From Pseudomonadota bacterium (GTDB lineage: Bacteria > Pseudomonadota > Gammaproteobacteria > Steroidobacterales > Steroidobacteraceae): a stretch of DNA of 64,000 bases. The position numbers and the translations under genes are program-made. Positions 1 to 9,709 of this stretch are shown here, one piece after another (position 1 is the stretch's first letter; every line of letters starts with the position of its first letter). A model generated the notes under the pieces. That model was not told where the DNA came from. It saw nothing but the letters and a program-made list of their open reading frames with translations, and ran no database searches. The stretch covers positions 88,388-152,387 of the forward strand of contig JAJYUA010000005.1 in assembly GCA_021792755.1 (NCBI GenBank), given 5' to 3'.

Positions 1-1
1 G

Positions 2-613
2 CTGCAGCGCACGATCGAGTACATTCACGGCGCCTATCCGGGCGTTGCGGTGATCCTCGACTCCAAGCGCGGCGATGTGGGCAACACGGCCGAGCGCTAC
101 GCCATCGAGGCCTTCGAGCGCTACGGCGCCGACGCCGTGACGGTCAACCCCTACCTCGGCGGCGACTCGCTCGAGCCCTTCCTCAGGCACGAGGACCGGG
201 GCGTGATCGTCCTGTGCCGAACCTCCAACGCCGGCGCTCGCGACCTGCAGGATCTGATCGTCGGCCCCGGCCGGCGCCTGTATCACGCGGTGGCGGAGCT
301 GGCGGCCCGGCAGTGGAACTCCCGGGGCAACGTCATGCTGGTGGTCGGCGCGACCTACCCGGCGGAGCTTTCCGAGGTGCGGGCCATCGTCGGGGACATG
401 CCGCTGCTCGTACCCGGCGTCGGCGCACAAGGCGGGGATGTGGCCCAGGCCGTGCGCAACGGACAGACGGGCGAGGGCACGGGACTCCTCATCAGCTCCT
501 CGCGGGGGATTCTCTATGCCTCGGGCGGCGATGACTTCGCCTCCGCGGCCCGGACGGCGGCGCTCGCGCTGCGTGATCGGATCAACGCCCACCGGCTGCG
601 CCCTGGGCGCTGA
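2..613 (+). CDS. pyrF: Orotidine 5'-phosphate decarboxylase (type 2), 5'-truncated by the window edge
   Basis: Catalyses decarboxylation of OMP to UMP, the last step of de novo pyrimidine synthesis, in the cytoplasm. The frame is open from base 2 and shows 203 residues; the family is usually about 270, so roughly 70 N-terminal residues lie outside the window. The catalytic lysine/aspartate motif is visible as [12 protein letters not shown] near the start, and the segment [14 protein letters not shown] is typical of the type 2 (mycobacterial/myxobacterial-like) family rather than the short E. coli type. The lipoprotein gene follows after 6 bases on the same strand. Confidence 0.9.
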   Translation: MQRTIEYIHGAYPGVAVILDSKRGDVGNTAERYAIEAFERYGADAVTVNPYLGGDSLEPFLRHEDRGVIVLCRTSNAGARDLQDLIVGPGRRLYHAVAELAARQWNSRGNVMLVVGATYPAELSEVRAIVGDMPLLVPGVGAQGGDVAQAVRNGQTGEGTGLLISSSRGILYASGGDDFASAARTAALALRDRINAHRLRPGR

Positions 614-619
614 TCCCTC

Positions 620-2239
620 ATGAGGCTCGCGATCCGCGTCGGCACGGCCCTGCTGGCGCTCGCGGCGGTTGCCGCCTGCTCGCACTCCCCGCAAGCAAGC
701 ACGCCGCGAGCGCACGGGAGCGGCGCGATCCTGGTGCGCGGGCTCGGCCTGGACCCCGGCTCCCTCGATGCGCAGACGGCGCGCTCGGTGGAAGCGCAGA
801 GAGTCCTCATGGACATCTGCGAGGGCCTGACCACCCTCAATCGCCGCGGCGGGGTCGCCCCGGGCATCGCCAAGACGTGGACGGTCGGCCCGGGCGGAAA
901 AACCTACACCTTTCACCTGCGCCACGACGCTCGCTGGTCCACCGGCCAGCCGGTGGTGGCGCAGGATTTCGTGGCGGGGCTGCGCCGCCTCGTCGATCCG
1001 CACACCGCCTCCGACTACGCCGAGGTGGTCAACGTCATCGTGCATGCGCGGGGCATCATCGCAGGCCGCCGGCCGGTCGAGAGCCTCGGGGTCCTCGCCC
1101 CCGATCCCTACACCCTGGTCGTCAGGCTCCGTACGCTCGCCCCTTACCTGCCCGCGCTGATGGCGCACCCGGCCACCTGCCCGGTCGATCCGCCGCTGCT
1201 CGCGAAATACGGGGCGAGCTACGCGCACCCGGGACACCTGCCCTCGGACGGCGCCTTCGTGCTCTCTCAGTGGGTGCGCGGGTCCTACATCTACCTGACA
1301 CGCAACCGATACTACTGGAGGAACTCCGCCACGCATCTGGAGGGAGTGAAATACCTGATCAGCGTCGATGAGAATGCGGAGCTCAACCTGTATCGCGCCG
1401 GCGAGGTGGACATCATCGATGTGATCCCCAGGAGCGAGTTCGGCTGGATCAGACGAAACCTCGGCGCGCAGCTGCACATCGCCCCGTTGCTCGCCACGTA
1501 TTACTACGGGTTCAATCTGCGGCGCGCGCCGTTCAAAGGCCGGCCGGGGCTGCGCCGGGCGCTCGCCATGGTGATCAACCGCAGAAGACTCACACGGCTG
1601 GTGCTGCGCACCGGCGAGCGCCCGGCGTACGGCTGGGTCCCGCCGGGATTTCCCGGGTACACGCCGCAATCACCCGCCTGGCGGCGGCTGACTCTGCGCC
1701 AGCGCATCGCCGAGGCGCGCCGGCTGTATAGACAAGCCGGCTATTCGGCCGCCCGGCCGCTGCGCTTCACGCTCAAGTACAACACCGGCGAGATCCACGC
1801 CGAGCTCGCGATCGCGGTCGCCTCCATGTGGCGGCGCGCGCTCGGTGTGCGCGTGCGGCTGATCGGCGAGGATTTCAGCTCCCTGATGCGCGACATCTAC
1901 CGCGGCAATGTCGAGATGTTCCGCTCGAGCTGGAGCGCCGATTACGACGATCCGTACACGTTTGCGCAGTACTTCGAGAGCGATTTCGGCATCAACCTGC
2001 CCCACTATGACAACCCGAAGTACGACGCCCTCGTCAGCCGCGCCGAAGCCCACCGCGACCCCGCCGAGCGCACGGCGTTGCTGCAGAAGGCCGAGCGGCT
2101 GATGCTGCGTGATCAGCCGGTGATCCCACTCTATTTCTACGTGAGCAAGCACCTCGTGAAGCCGCAGGTGACGGGCTGGTACGACAATGACATGGACGTC
2201 ACCTACAGCCGGTACCTGGGACTGCGGGGAACCCGGTAA
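620..2239 (+). CDS. Family 5 extracellular solute-binding lipoprotein (oligopeptide type, OppA/MppA-like)
   Basis: A 539-residue ABC-transporter binding protein of the peptide/nickel family (SBP_bac_5), expected to be lipid-anchored in the periplasm. The N-terminus is a lipoprotein signal: a hydrophobic stretch of residues 4-19 ends in a VAAC lipobox with the acceptor cysteine at residue 20. The body matches the OppA layout, including the DPYTFAQYFESDFGINLPHY segment near residue 435. No permease or ATPase gene lies beside it, so it is an orphan here and may work with a transporter encoded elsewhere or in murein-peptide recycling. The ATG follows the pyrF stop by 6 bases. Confidence 0.85.
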   Translation: MRLAIRVGTALLALAAVAACSHSPQASTPRAHGSGAILVRGLGLDPGSLDAQTARSVEAQRVLMDICEGLTTLNRRGGVAPGIAKTWTVGPGGKTYTFHLRHDARWSTGQPVVAQDFVAGLRRLVDPHTASDYAEVVNVIVHARGIIAGRRPVESLGVLAPDPYTLVVRLRTLAPYLPALMAHPATCPVDPPLLAKYGASYAHPGHLPSDGAFVLSQWVRGSYIYLTRNRYYWRNSATHLEGVKYLISVDENAELNLYRAGEVDIIDVIPRSEFGWIRRNLGAQLHIAPLLATYYYGFNLRRAPFKGRPGLRRALAMVINRRRLTRLVLRTGERPAYGWVPPGFPGYTPQSPAWRRLTLRQRIAEARRLYRQAGYSAARPLRFTLKYNTGEIHAELAIAVASMWRRALGVRVRLIGEDFSSLMRDIYRGNVEMFRSSWSADYDDPYTFAQYFESDFGINLPHYDNPKYDALVSRAEAHRDPAERTALLQKAERLMLRDQPVIPLYFYVSKHLVKPQVTGWYDNDMDVTYSRYLGLRGTR

Positions 2240-2255
2240 CGCGCGGGAGCAACGC

Positions 2256-3062
2256 ATGGAACATGCCGAAGATATGTTGATCGAGCGCATCTGGTCGGCC
2301 AACGCCTACCGGAATTTTCACTATCTGATCGCCTGTGCCGAGACCGGCGAGGCGCTTGCCGTCGATCCGCTGCAGTGGCGCATGTGCCTCGCCGCAGCGC
2401 GCAGGCGCGGCTGGACGATCACCCATATCCTCAATACGCACGAGCATGGGGATCACGTCGGCGGCAACGCCGGCCTGGTGGGCGCGACCGGTGCCAGGGT
2501 CCTCGCGCACGCCGCGGCTGCGGGGCGCATCGGGGGCGTCGACCGGGGCCTCTGCGAGGGCGATGTCATCCGAATCGGACGAGTCGAGCTCGAGTGCCTG
2601 GACACTCCCGGGCACACGATGGCGCACATCTGCGCTCTGGCGCACGGCGCGCAGCCGGCGCTGTTCTGCGGCGACACGCTGTTCAACGCCGGCGCCGGCA
2701 ATTGCCGCAATGGCGGACAGCCCGAGCAGCTGTACCGGACCTTCGCCACGCGCCTCGCGAAGCTTCCCGATGAGACCCGGGTGTTCCCGGGGCACGAGTA
2801 CCTCGCCCGCAATCTGCAGTTCACCCTGGACCGCGAGCCCGACAACGCCGCGGCGCGCGATCTGCTCGGCTCGCTGCGCGAGGATGATCCAGCGGCGGCT
2901 GCCGTGACCACCCTCGGCGAAGAGAAACGCATCAACACATTCTTCCGTCTGGCGAGTCCCACCGTGATCGCGCGCCTGCGCGAGGCGTTCCCGGGCCTGC
3001 GGCAGCGGCCGGACGCGCGCACCGTGTTCCTGGGATTGCGCGAGCTGCGCGACCGCTGGTAG
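2256..3062 (+). CDS. gloB: Hydroxyacylglutathione hydrolase (glyoxalase II)
   Basis: Hydrolyses S-lactoylglutathione to lactate and glutathione, the second step of methylglyoxal detoxification. The 268-residue product has the metallo-beta-lactamase metal motif THEHGDH (residues 61-67), a downstream GHT and an FPGHEY histidine block. A C-terminal segment with TLGEEKRINTFFR is characteristic of the glyoxalase II C-terminal substrate domain, which separates it from generic MBL hydrolases. The start chosen is the ATG at 2256, preceded by GGGAG at proper distance; an in-frame ATG at 2274 is possible. The N-terminal strand is less canonical than in E. coli GloB. Confidence 0.85.
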   Translation: MEHAEDMLIERIWSANAYRNFHYLIACAETGEALAVDPLQWRMCLAAARRRGWTITHILNTHEHGDHVGGNAGLVGATGARVLAHAAAAGRIGGVDRGLCEGDVIRIGRVELECLDTPGHTMAHICALAHGAQPALFCGDTLFNAGAGNCRNGGQPEQLYRTFATRLAKLPDETRVFPGHEYLARNLQFTLDREPDNAAARDLLGSLREDDPAAAAVTTLGEEKRINTFFRLASPTVIARLREAFPGLRQRPDARTVFLGLRELRDRW

Positions 3063-3144
3063 CCGGCCAGCGCAGCGAGGGACAAAACTCGCCCGCGGCG
3101 CCTGGCAGAGCGGCCAACGCGAGCGCGGGCCAATGGAGTAGAAT

Positions 3145-5388
3145 GTGCGCTCAATGACTCTCGATCCGATCCTCGAGCCCCTCAACGAGGCCCAGCGCGC
3201 CGCGGTCTGCGCGCCCCTCGCCCCCGTGCTGGTGCTGGCAGGCGCCGGCAGCGGCAAGACGCGCGTGCTCACGCACCGCATCGCCTGGCTGATCGAGGCG
3301 CAGGGCGCCTCCCCGCATTCGATCCTGTCGGTGACCTTCACCAACAAGGCGGCCGGCGAGATGCGCACGCGCGTCGAGCACCTGCTCGGCACGCCGCCCG
3401 GGGCGCTTTGGATCGGCACCTTTCACGGCATCGCGCACCGGCTGCTGCGCCGCCACTGGCGCGAAGCCGGACTGCTCGAAGGCTTCCAGATCCTGGACGG
3501 CGAGGACCAGCAGCGTCTCATCAAAAAGCTGCTGAAGTCCCAACAGCTCGATGAGTCGCGCTGGGCACCGCGCGAGGTTCAGTGGTTCATCAATTCCAAC
3601 AAGGACGAGGGCCGCCGGCCGAAGGATCTCAAGGCCGGCAACGACCCGGTCCGCACGCAGATGATCCGTCTTTACGGGCTGTACGAGGAGACCTGCGCAC
3701 GCAACGGCGTGGTCGACTTCGCCGAGCTGCTGCTGCGCGCCTTCGAGCTCTGGCGCGACCAGCCGGCGCTGCTCGCGCATTATCGGCAGCGCTTCGGCCA
3801 CGTGCTGGTGGATGAGTTCCAGGATACCAACACCATCCAGTATGCCTGGCTGCGCCTGATCGCCGGTCCCGAGGGCCACCCGTACGTGGTGGGGGACGAC
3901 GATCAATCGGTGTACCGGTGGCGAGGAGCGCGTGTCGAGAACCTGCTGCAGTTCCAGCGCGACTTCGCCGGCGCCAGGCTCTACCGCCTGGAGCAGAATT
4001 ACCGCTCCACCGGCACCATCCTGGCCGCCGCCAACGGCCTCATCGCCAACAACTCGGGCAGGCTCGGCAAGACGTTGTGGACCAGCGGCGAGCACGGTGA
4101 GCCCGTCCGCCTGTACGCCGCGTTCAATGAGCGTGACGAGGCGGAGTTCGTCAGCCACCGCATCCGCGATCACGTGGCGCACGGCGGAGCGCGCCGCGAC
4201 ATCGCCATCCTTTACCGCTCCAACGCGCAGTCGCGAATGTTTGAGGAAACGTTTCTCGCCGCCCGCATACCCTATCGCGTCTACGGCGGACTCAGGTTTT
4301 TCGAGCGTGCCGAAATCAAGGATGCGCTGGCGTATCTGCGGCTGCTCGTGAACCGTCGCGACGACGCCTCGTTCGAGCGTGTGGTGAACCTGCCGACGCG
4401 CGGCATCGGCGCAAAGAGCCTCGATGCGATACGCGAGGCGGCAAGGAGCGCGGGCGGCTCGCTGTGGGAGGCGGCCGGCTGTCTCGGCTCGACGCTAGGC
4501 CCGAAGGCTTCCGGGGCGCTGCAGGGCTTCATGGGGCTCATCGAGCGGCTCGCCGCCGAGCTCGCCGGGCTTGCGCTGCACGAGCAGGTCGACCGCGTGC
4601 TTGCCTCGAGCGGGCTGATCGAATTCCACAAGCGCGAGAAGGCCGACCGCGGCGAGGCCCGGGTGGAGAACCTCGAGGAGCTCGTGAGCGCCGCCCGCGG
4701 CTTCAGCGCCGAGGGCGCCGACACCGAGCTGTCGCCTCTTGAGGCGTTCCTCGCGCACGCGGCGCTCGAGTCCGGGGAGGGTCAGGCGGGCGCCTGGGAG
4801 GACTGCGTGCAGATGATGACGTTGCACACCGCCAAGGGCCTGGAGTTTCCAGTGGTGTTTCTCTGCGGCATGGAGGACGGGCTGTTCCCCCATCAACGCT
4901 CGATCGGCGATCTCGACGGCCTGGAGGAGGAGCGCCGACTCTGTTACGTCGGCATGACCCGCGCCATGAAGCAGCTTTACCTGACCTACGCCGAGCAGCG
5001 CCGCCTGCACGGCATCGACAGCTACAGCCAACCCTCGCGCTTCATCAAGGAGACCCCGCAAGAGCTGCTCGAGGAGGTCCGGCCGCGCCTGCAAGTGTCG
5101 CGGCCGCTCGCCTACGGCGCGGCCGGCGCCGGCGGCCCTCCGTGGCGGCAGGGCTCCGAGCCCCGGCATCCGGTCGGAACGTTCGGCTCTTCGGGCCACG
5201 CCCGCCTGCACCGCGACCCGGACATGCCCGGCATTCATCTTGGGGCGCGGGTGCGCCACGGCAAGTTCGGCGAGGGCGTCGTTCTCAGCCTCGAGGGCTG
5301 CGGCCCCCAAGCCCGCGTGCAGGTCAATTTCGAGCGGCAGGGGACCAAGTGGCTGGTCGCGCAGTACGCGAAGCTCGAGCCGCTGTAG
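3145..5388 (+). CDS. uvrD: Superfamily 1 ATP-dependent DNA helicase, UvrD/Rep/PcrA type
   Basis: 3'-5' DNA helicase used in nucleotide excision and mismatch repair. About 745 residues, the usual UvrD size. Visible motifs include Walker A GAGSGKT (residues 33-39), LVDEFQDTN, QNYRST, and LHTAKGLEFPVVFL in the 2B/2A region. The C-terminus ends in the Tudor-like module (HGKFGEGVVL to LVAQYAKLEPL) that contacts RNA polymerase in UvrD/PcrA. Two starts compete: GTG 3145 has GGAG six bases upstream, while ATG 3154 begins at the usual family start but has a poorly spaced ribosome site. trkA starts 4 bases after its stop. Confidence 0.93.
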   Translation: MRSMTLDPILEPLNEAQRAAVCAPLAPVLVLAGAGSGKTRVLTHRIAWLIEAQGASPHSILSVTFTNKAAGEMRTRVEHLLGTPPGALWIGTFHGIAHRLLRRHWREAGLLEGFQILDGEDQQRLIKKLLKSQQLDESRWAPREVQWFINSNKDEGRRPKDLKAGNDPVRTQMIRLYGLYEETCARNGVVDFAELLLRAFELWRDQPALLAHYRQRFGHVLVDEFQDTNTIQYAWLRLIAGPEGHPYVVGDDDQSVYRWRGARVENLLQFQRDFAGARLYRLEQNYRSTGTILAAANGLIANNSGRLGKTLWTSGEHGEPVRLYAAFNERDEAEFVSHRIRDHVAHGGARRDIAILYRSNAQSRMFEETFLAARIPYRVYGGLRFFERAEIKDALAYLRLLVNRRDDASFERVVNLPTRGIGAKSLDAIREAARSAGGSLWEAAGCLGSTLGPKASGALQGFMGLIERLAAELAGLALHEQVDRVLASSGLIEFHKREKADRGEARVENLEELVSAARGFSAEGADTELSPLEAFLAHAALESGEGQAGAWEDCVQMMTLHTAKGLEFPVVFLCGMEDGLFPHQRSIGDLDGLEEERRLCYVGMTRAMKQLYLTYAEQRRLHGIDSYSQPSRFIKETPQELLEEVRPRLQVSRPLAYGAAGAGGPPWRQGSEPRHPVGTFGSSGHARLHRDPDMPGIHLGARVRHGKFGEGVVLSLEGCGPQARVQVNFERQGTKWLVAQYAKLEPL

Positions 5389-5392
5389 AGAA

Positions 5393-6763
5393 ATGAAAAT
5401 ACTCATCCTCGGCGCCGGCCAGGTGGGCCGTACGGTGGCCCGCCATTTCTCGCGCGAGGAGGCCAACGATGTGACCGTCGTCGACATCGACGAGGACGTG
5501 CTGCGCGACCTGCAGGACCGGCTCGATGTGCATACCGTGGCCGGCAATGCCGCCCATCCGGGCGTGCTGCAGGCGGCGGGCGCGGCCGAGGCCGACATCC
5601 TGGTCGCACTGACCAACAGCGATGAGGTCAACATGGTGGCATGCGAGGTGGCGTTCTGCCTGTTTCGCACGCCCACCAAGATCGCCCGCATCCGCGCCGC
5701 CGCATACACCGCAAGACCCCAGCTGTTCGGCGAGCAGGCCATCGCGGTCGATGTGCTCATCAGCCCCGAGCAGCTGGTGACCGAATACCTCGAGCAGCTG
5801 ATCCGCCATCCGGGCGCGCTGCAGGTGCTCGAGTTCGCCGCCGGCAACGTGCTGCTGGCGGGCGCACGCGCCGCGCGGGGCGGACCGATCACCGGGCACC
5901 GCCTGCGCGAGCTGCCGGAGCATCTGGATGGCGTCGAGGCGCGCGTGGTGGCGGTCTACCGCGGCGGCCGTGCCGTCCCCGCCGAGGGCGACACGGTCAT
6001 AGAGGAAGGCGACGAGGTGTTCTTCCTCGCCGCCCGCGATGACGTTCACCGTGTAATCGTCGCGCTGCGCAAGGAGAGCGCCCGCGTCCGCCGGGTGGTC
6101 ATCGCCGGCGGCGGCAACATCGGATTGCGTCTTTCGCGTGCGCTCGAGGACACCGCCCAGATCAAGCTGATCGAGCACGACCCGCGCCGGGCCCGCCTGG
6201 CGTCCGAGCAGCTCGAGAACACCATCGTGCTCGCCGGGGACGCGGCCGACGAGGAGTTGCTGATCGAGGAGAACATAGACAGCGCGGACGTATTTGCGGC
6301 CGTGACGAACTCCGAGGAAGCGAACATTCTGTCCGCCATGCTCGCCAAGAGACTCGGCGCGCGCAAGGTGATGGCTCTGGTCAACCGGCCTTCTTACGTC
6401 GACCTCATCGAGAGCGGCAGCATCGATGTGGCGATCGCCCCGCAAGTCATCACCATCGGATCGCTCCTGGCGCATGTCAGGCGCGGGGAGCTGGTGCGGG
6501 TGTATTCACTGCGGCGCGGCGCCGCAGAGGCCATCGAGGCGATCGCCCGCGGCGAGGAGGGCAGCTCGCGGGTGGTCGGGCGCATGGTCGGGGAGATCGA
6601 GCTGCCGGAGGGCGCCGCCATCGGCGCCATCGTGCGCGCTGAGCGGATGATCGTTGCCCATCACGATACCCCCGTGCAGGCGAACGATCACGTGATTCTC
6701 TTCCTGCCCGATAAACGCCACATCGACGCGATCGAGCAGCTGTTCACGCGGGCGGCGCCCTAG
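5393..6763 (+). CDS. trkA: Trk potassium uptake regulatory/NAD-binding subunit TrkA
   Basis: Cytoplasmic peripheral subunit that binds NAD(H)/ATP and gates the TrkH channel. The 456-residue product has the expected duplicated layout: RCK-N with the Rossmann glycines GAGQVG near residue 7, RCK-C, then a second RCK-N (AGGGNIGLRLSRAL near residue 240) and RCK-C. The start is ATG 5393 (MKILILGAG), 4 bases after the helicase stop; a longer upstream reading would overlap uvrD and is not needed. trkH follows 23 bases downstream, so the two form a transcription unit. Confidence 0.95.
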   Translation: MKILILGAGQVGRTVARHFSREEANDVTVVDIDEDVLRDLQDRLDVHTVAGNAAHPGVLQAAGAAEADILVALTNSDEVNMVACEVAFCLFRTPTKIARIRAAAYTARPQLFGEQAIAVDVLISPEQLVTEYLEQLIRHPGALQVLEFAAGNVLLAGARAARGGPITGHRLRELPEHLDGVEARVVAVYRGGRAVPAEGDTVIEEGDEVFFLAARDDVHRVIVALRKESARVRRVVIAGGGNIGLRLSRALEDTAQIKLIEHDPRRARLASEQLENTIVLAGDAADEELLIEENIDSADVFAAVTNSEEANILSAMLAKRLGARKVMALVNRPSYVDLIESGSIDVAIAPQVITIGSLLAHVRRGELVRVYSLRRGAAEAIEAIARGEEGSSRVVGRMVGEIELPEGAAIGAIVRAERMIVAHHDTPVQANDHVILFLPDKRHIDAIEQLFTRAAP

Positions 6764-6786
6764 CAGGGGCCCGGCGGGGGAAGAGC

Positions 6787-8241
6787 ATGCTCGGCGTGAC
6801 GTATTTTCTCGGGTTCATCCTGGCCGCGTTCGGCCTCGTATATCTGCTTCCGATCGGTTGCTCGCTCGTCACCGGAGACGGATTGTGGCCCACCTTTCTG
6901 CTGTGCGCGGCGCTGACTTCGGCGACGGGGCTGCTGCTGGCCGCCGCCACCTACCGGCACCGCCGCGAGCTCAAGCCGCGCGATGGCTTCATGCTGGTGA
7001 CCCTCGGCTGGATCCTGTTGCCGGCGTCGGCCACGCTGCCGCTGCTGCTGGCCATTCCGGGATTGACCTTCACGCGGGCGTTGTTCGAGACCATGTCGGG
7101 CCTCACGACCACGGGCTCGACGGTACTCACGGGCCTCGACACCCTGGCGCCATCGCTGAATTTCTGGCGTGAATCGCTGACCTGGGTCGGCGGGCTCACG
7201 GGCATCGTGCTGGCCATGGGCGTCATGCCGCTGCTCGGCATCGGCGGCATGCAGCTGTACAAGGCCGAGGCACCCGGGCCGGTCAGAGACGAGAGGCTCG
7301 AGCCGCGCATCACCGAGGCCGCCCGGTCCGTCTGGCTGGTCTACGTGCTGCTCACCGTCGCAGGCGTTGCCGGACTCAGGCTGTCCGGCATGAGTTGGTT
7401 CGATGCCGTCTGCCACGCCTTTTCGGCGGTATCCCTGGGCGGGTTCTCGACACACGACGCCGGCATAGGCTACTTCCACTCCGCTGCGGTTCAGGTCGTG
7501 CTGATGGTGTTGATGCTGGCGGCGTCGATCAATTTCACCCGTCATTTCGTGGCGCTGCGGCGGATGACGTTGAAGCCCTACGGCAACGATCCGGAGCTCA
7601 AGGCGATGGCCGTGGTGCTCGTCGTCAGCATAGCCGTCATCGCCGTGCTGCTCACCTCGGACCACGTATACCCGACGTTCGACACCGCGCTGCGCTACGC
7701 GGCCTTCAATGTCATCTCGATGGCCACCACCACGGGCTGGGTGGCGGCCGGGCACGCCTCCTACGCAATCTGGCCGGTGTTCGTGCCCATCTGGCTGCTG
7801 TTCCTCTCCGGCATCGTGTGCAGCACCGGCACCTCGGGCGGCGGCATCAAGATGTTTCGCACGCTGGTGCTGGTCAGGCAGGCCGGCAGGGAGTTGAAGC
7901 TTCTGGTGCACCCGAGCGCGGTGGCGCCCGTGCGCATCGGCGGCCGGTCGATTCCGCAGCGCGCGGCGAACGCGGTGCTTGCGTTCATCGTTCTTTATTT
8001 CATGGCGGTTGCGCTGCTGCTCTTCTCCATGCTGCTGACAGGCATGGGTTTCGACACCGCGTTCCGTGTGGTCGTCGCATCGATCAACAACACGGCCTAC
8101 GGGCTGGCGGGCCGGACCGGGTGGAACCTGCACAGCCTGAATCCGGCGCAGACTTGGATCTGCACGGTGGCGATGCTGCTCGGGAGGCTGGAGATCTTCA
8201 GCGTTATCGTGCTGTTCACGCGCACGTTCTGGCGGAAGTAG
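6787..8241 (+). CDS. trkH: Trk potassium uptake channel subunit TrkH
   Basis: Inner-membrane potassium-translocating subunit partnered with TrkA. It has 484 residues with many hydrophobic spans and four P-loop-like filter segments. Examples are TMSGLTTTGSTVLTGL near residue 104 and SMATTTGWV near 313, where the conserved filter glycines sit. A GGGGGAAGAG ribosome site precedes ATG 6787. The 3' end overlaps the convergent MFS gene by 26 bases (8216-8241). Confidence 0.95.
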   Translation: MLGVTYFLGFILAAFGLVYLLPIGCSLVTGDGLWPTFLLCAALTSATGLLLAAATYRHRRELKPRDGFMLVTLGWILLPASATLPLLLAIPGLTFTRALFETMSGLTTTGSTVLTGLDTLAPSLNFWRESLTWVGGLTGIVLAMGVMPLLGIGGMQLYKAEAPGPVRDERLEPRITEAARSVWLVYVLLTVAGVAGLRLSGMSWFDAVCHAFSAVSLGGFSTHDAGIGYFHSAAVQVVLMVLMLAASINFTRHFVALRRMTLKPYGNDPELKAMAVVLVVSIAVIAVLLTSDHVYPTFDTALRYAAFNVISMATTTGWVAAGHASYAIWPVFVPIWLLFLSGIVCSTGTSGGGIKMFRTLVLVRQAGRELKLLVHPSAVAPVRIGGRSIPQRAANAVLAFIVLYFMAVALLLFSMLLTGMGFDTAFRVVVASINNTAYGLAGRTGWNLHSLNPAQTWICTVAMLLGRLEIFSVIVLFTRTFWRK

Positions 8242-9709
8242 CCAGCGAGTGCGCGCCGGGCTCGGCGACGCGCCACATGCACAGGCCGGCGATCAGCAGG
8301 CTCGCCCCGCCCAGCACCAGGCCGAACACCGGCTTGTCGCCGCAGAACACTCGCAGCAGCACGCCGAGCGCGCTCGCCGCCAGTATCTGCGGAATCACGA
8401 TGAAGAAGTTGAAGATTCCCATGTACACGCCCATCTTCTCCGCCGGCAGGCTGTCGGCGAGCAGCGTGTACGGAAGCGAGAGGATGGATGCCCAGCCGAA
8501 GCCGACCCCGAGCATGGAAAGCAGCAGCCAGTCAGGATCGCGGACCCAGAGGAACGAGATCAGCCCGAGCGCGGCCAGCGTCAGATTGACCACGTGGCTC
8601 GAGCGCAGCCCCGCCAGGCGCACCATCAGAGGGATGACGGCCGCCGCCAGCACCGCGAAGCCGTTGTATGCGCCGAACAGCACGCCGACCCAGTTCGCCC
8701 CCGCGTTATAGGCCGCCGACAGGGGATTGGAGCTGCCGAACTGCAGCGAGGTGACCGCCGGCGTGGTGTAGATCCACATGGCGAACATGGCAAACCAGGA
8801 GAAAAACTGCACCCAGGCCAGGCGCCGCATCGGCGCCGGCATGCCGTAAAGATCGGCCATCACCTGGCGGGTCATGCCGCGGTTGCCCGTCGCGCTCAGC
8901 CACAGGAACAGCGCGCCGGCAAGCGCAAGTCCCGCGGCCAGCAGATACAGCTGACGGCTCAGTGAGAAGTGCCAGATCGCCCAGGCCGCGGCGACGCCGA
9001 GCGCCACCCAGACCAACCCGGGCCGCCAGGCGCTCGACACGTCGGTATCACGCGCCGGCGGCGAATCGCTGAATGCGTGCAGTTGCTCGGGCGGATATTC
9101 TCGCGTGGTCAGAACCGTCCACAGCACCGCCCCGAGCAGCGCGGCTCCGCCGATGTAGAAGGCGATGCGCACCGTGGCGGGAATCTCTCCGGCCGGCGCC
9201 ACATTGGCCACACCGAGCCGGGTGAGAAGCCACGGCAGCACCGAGGCCAGCACGGCGCCGAGGCCGATGAACAAGCTCTGCAAGGCAAAGCCCAGCGGCC
9301 GCTGCGAGGCCGGCAGCTGATCGGCGACGAATGCCCGAAACGGCTCCATCGAGATGTTGAGGGATGCGTCCATCACCCACAGCATCACCGCCGCCACCCA
9401 CAGCACGGGGGACTCCGGCATCGCCAGCAAAGCCAGCGTGGTGAGGACCGCGCCGGCGAGGAAGTACGGGCGGCGCCTGCCGAGCCGCCCCCAGGTATGA
9501 TCGGAGGCGTGGCCTACGAGCGGCTGCACCACCAGGCCCGTGAGCGGAGCGGCCACCCACAGCAGCGGGATTTGCGCAAGATGCGCCCCGAGGGTCTGAA
9601 AGATGCGGCTGACGTTGGCATTCTGCAGACCGAAGCCGAACTGGATGCCCAGAAAGCCGACGGACATGTTGCAGATCCGCCGCCACGACAGCGCGGGCCT
9701 GGCGCTCAC
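8216..9709 (-). CDS. MFS sugar transporter (glycoside/sucrose-maltose, GPH/SLC45-like)
   Basis: A 497-residue, roughly 12-span permease predicted to import a glucoside across the inner membrane. The N-terminal signature CNMSVGFLGIQFGFGLQNAN and the loop VGHASDHTWGRLGRRRPYF match the SLC45/GPH-type transporters found in maltose/sucrose loci of Xanthomonas and Caulobacter relatives. The start is GTG 9709: its GTGA overlaps the stop of the upstream glycosidase by 4 bases, indicating translational coupling. A longer reading to 9859 would run deep into that gene. The substrate is inferred from neighbours, not proven. Confidence 0.88.
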   Translation of the reverse strand: MSARPALSWRRICNMSVGFLGIQFGFGLQNANVSRIFQTLGAHLAQIPLLWVAAPLTGLVVQPLVGHASDHTWGRLGRRRPYFLAGAVLTTLALLAMPESPVLWVAAVMLWVMDASLNISMEPFRAFVADQLPASQRPLGFALQSLFIGLGAVLASVLPWLLTRLGVANVAPAGEIPATVRIAFYIGGAALLGAVLWTVLTTREYPPEQLHAFSDSPPARDTDVSSAWRPGLVWVALGVAAAWAIWHFSLSRQLYLLAAGLALAGALFLWLSATGNRGMTRQVMADLYGMPAPMRRLAWVQFFSWFAMFAMWIYTTPAVTSLQFGSSNPLSAAYNAGANWVGVLFGAYNGFAVLAAAVIPLMVRLAGLRSSHVVNLTLAALGLISFLWVRDPDWLLLSMLGVGFGWASILSLPYTLLADSLPAEKMGVYMGIFNFFIVIPQILAASALGVLLRVFCGDKPVFGLVLGGASLLIAGLCMWRVAEPGAHSLATSARTCA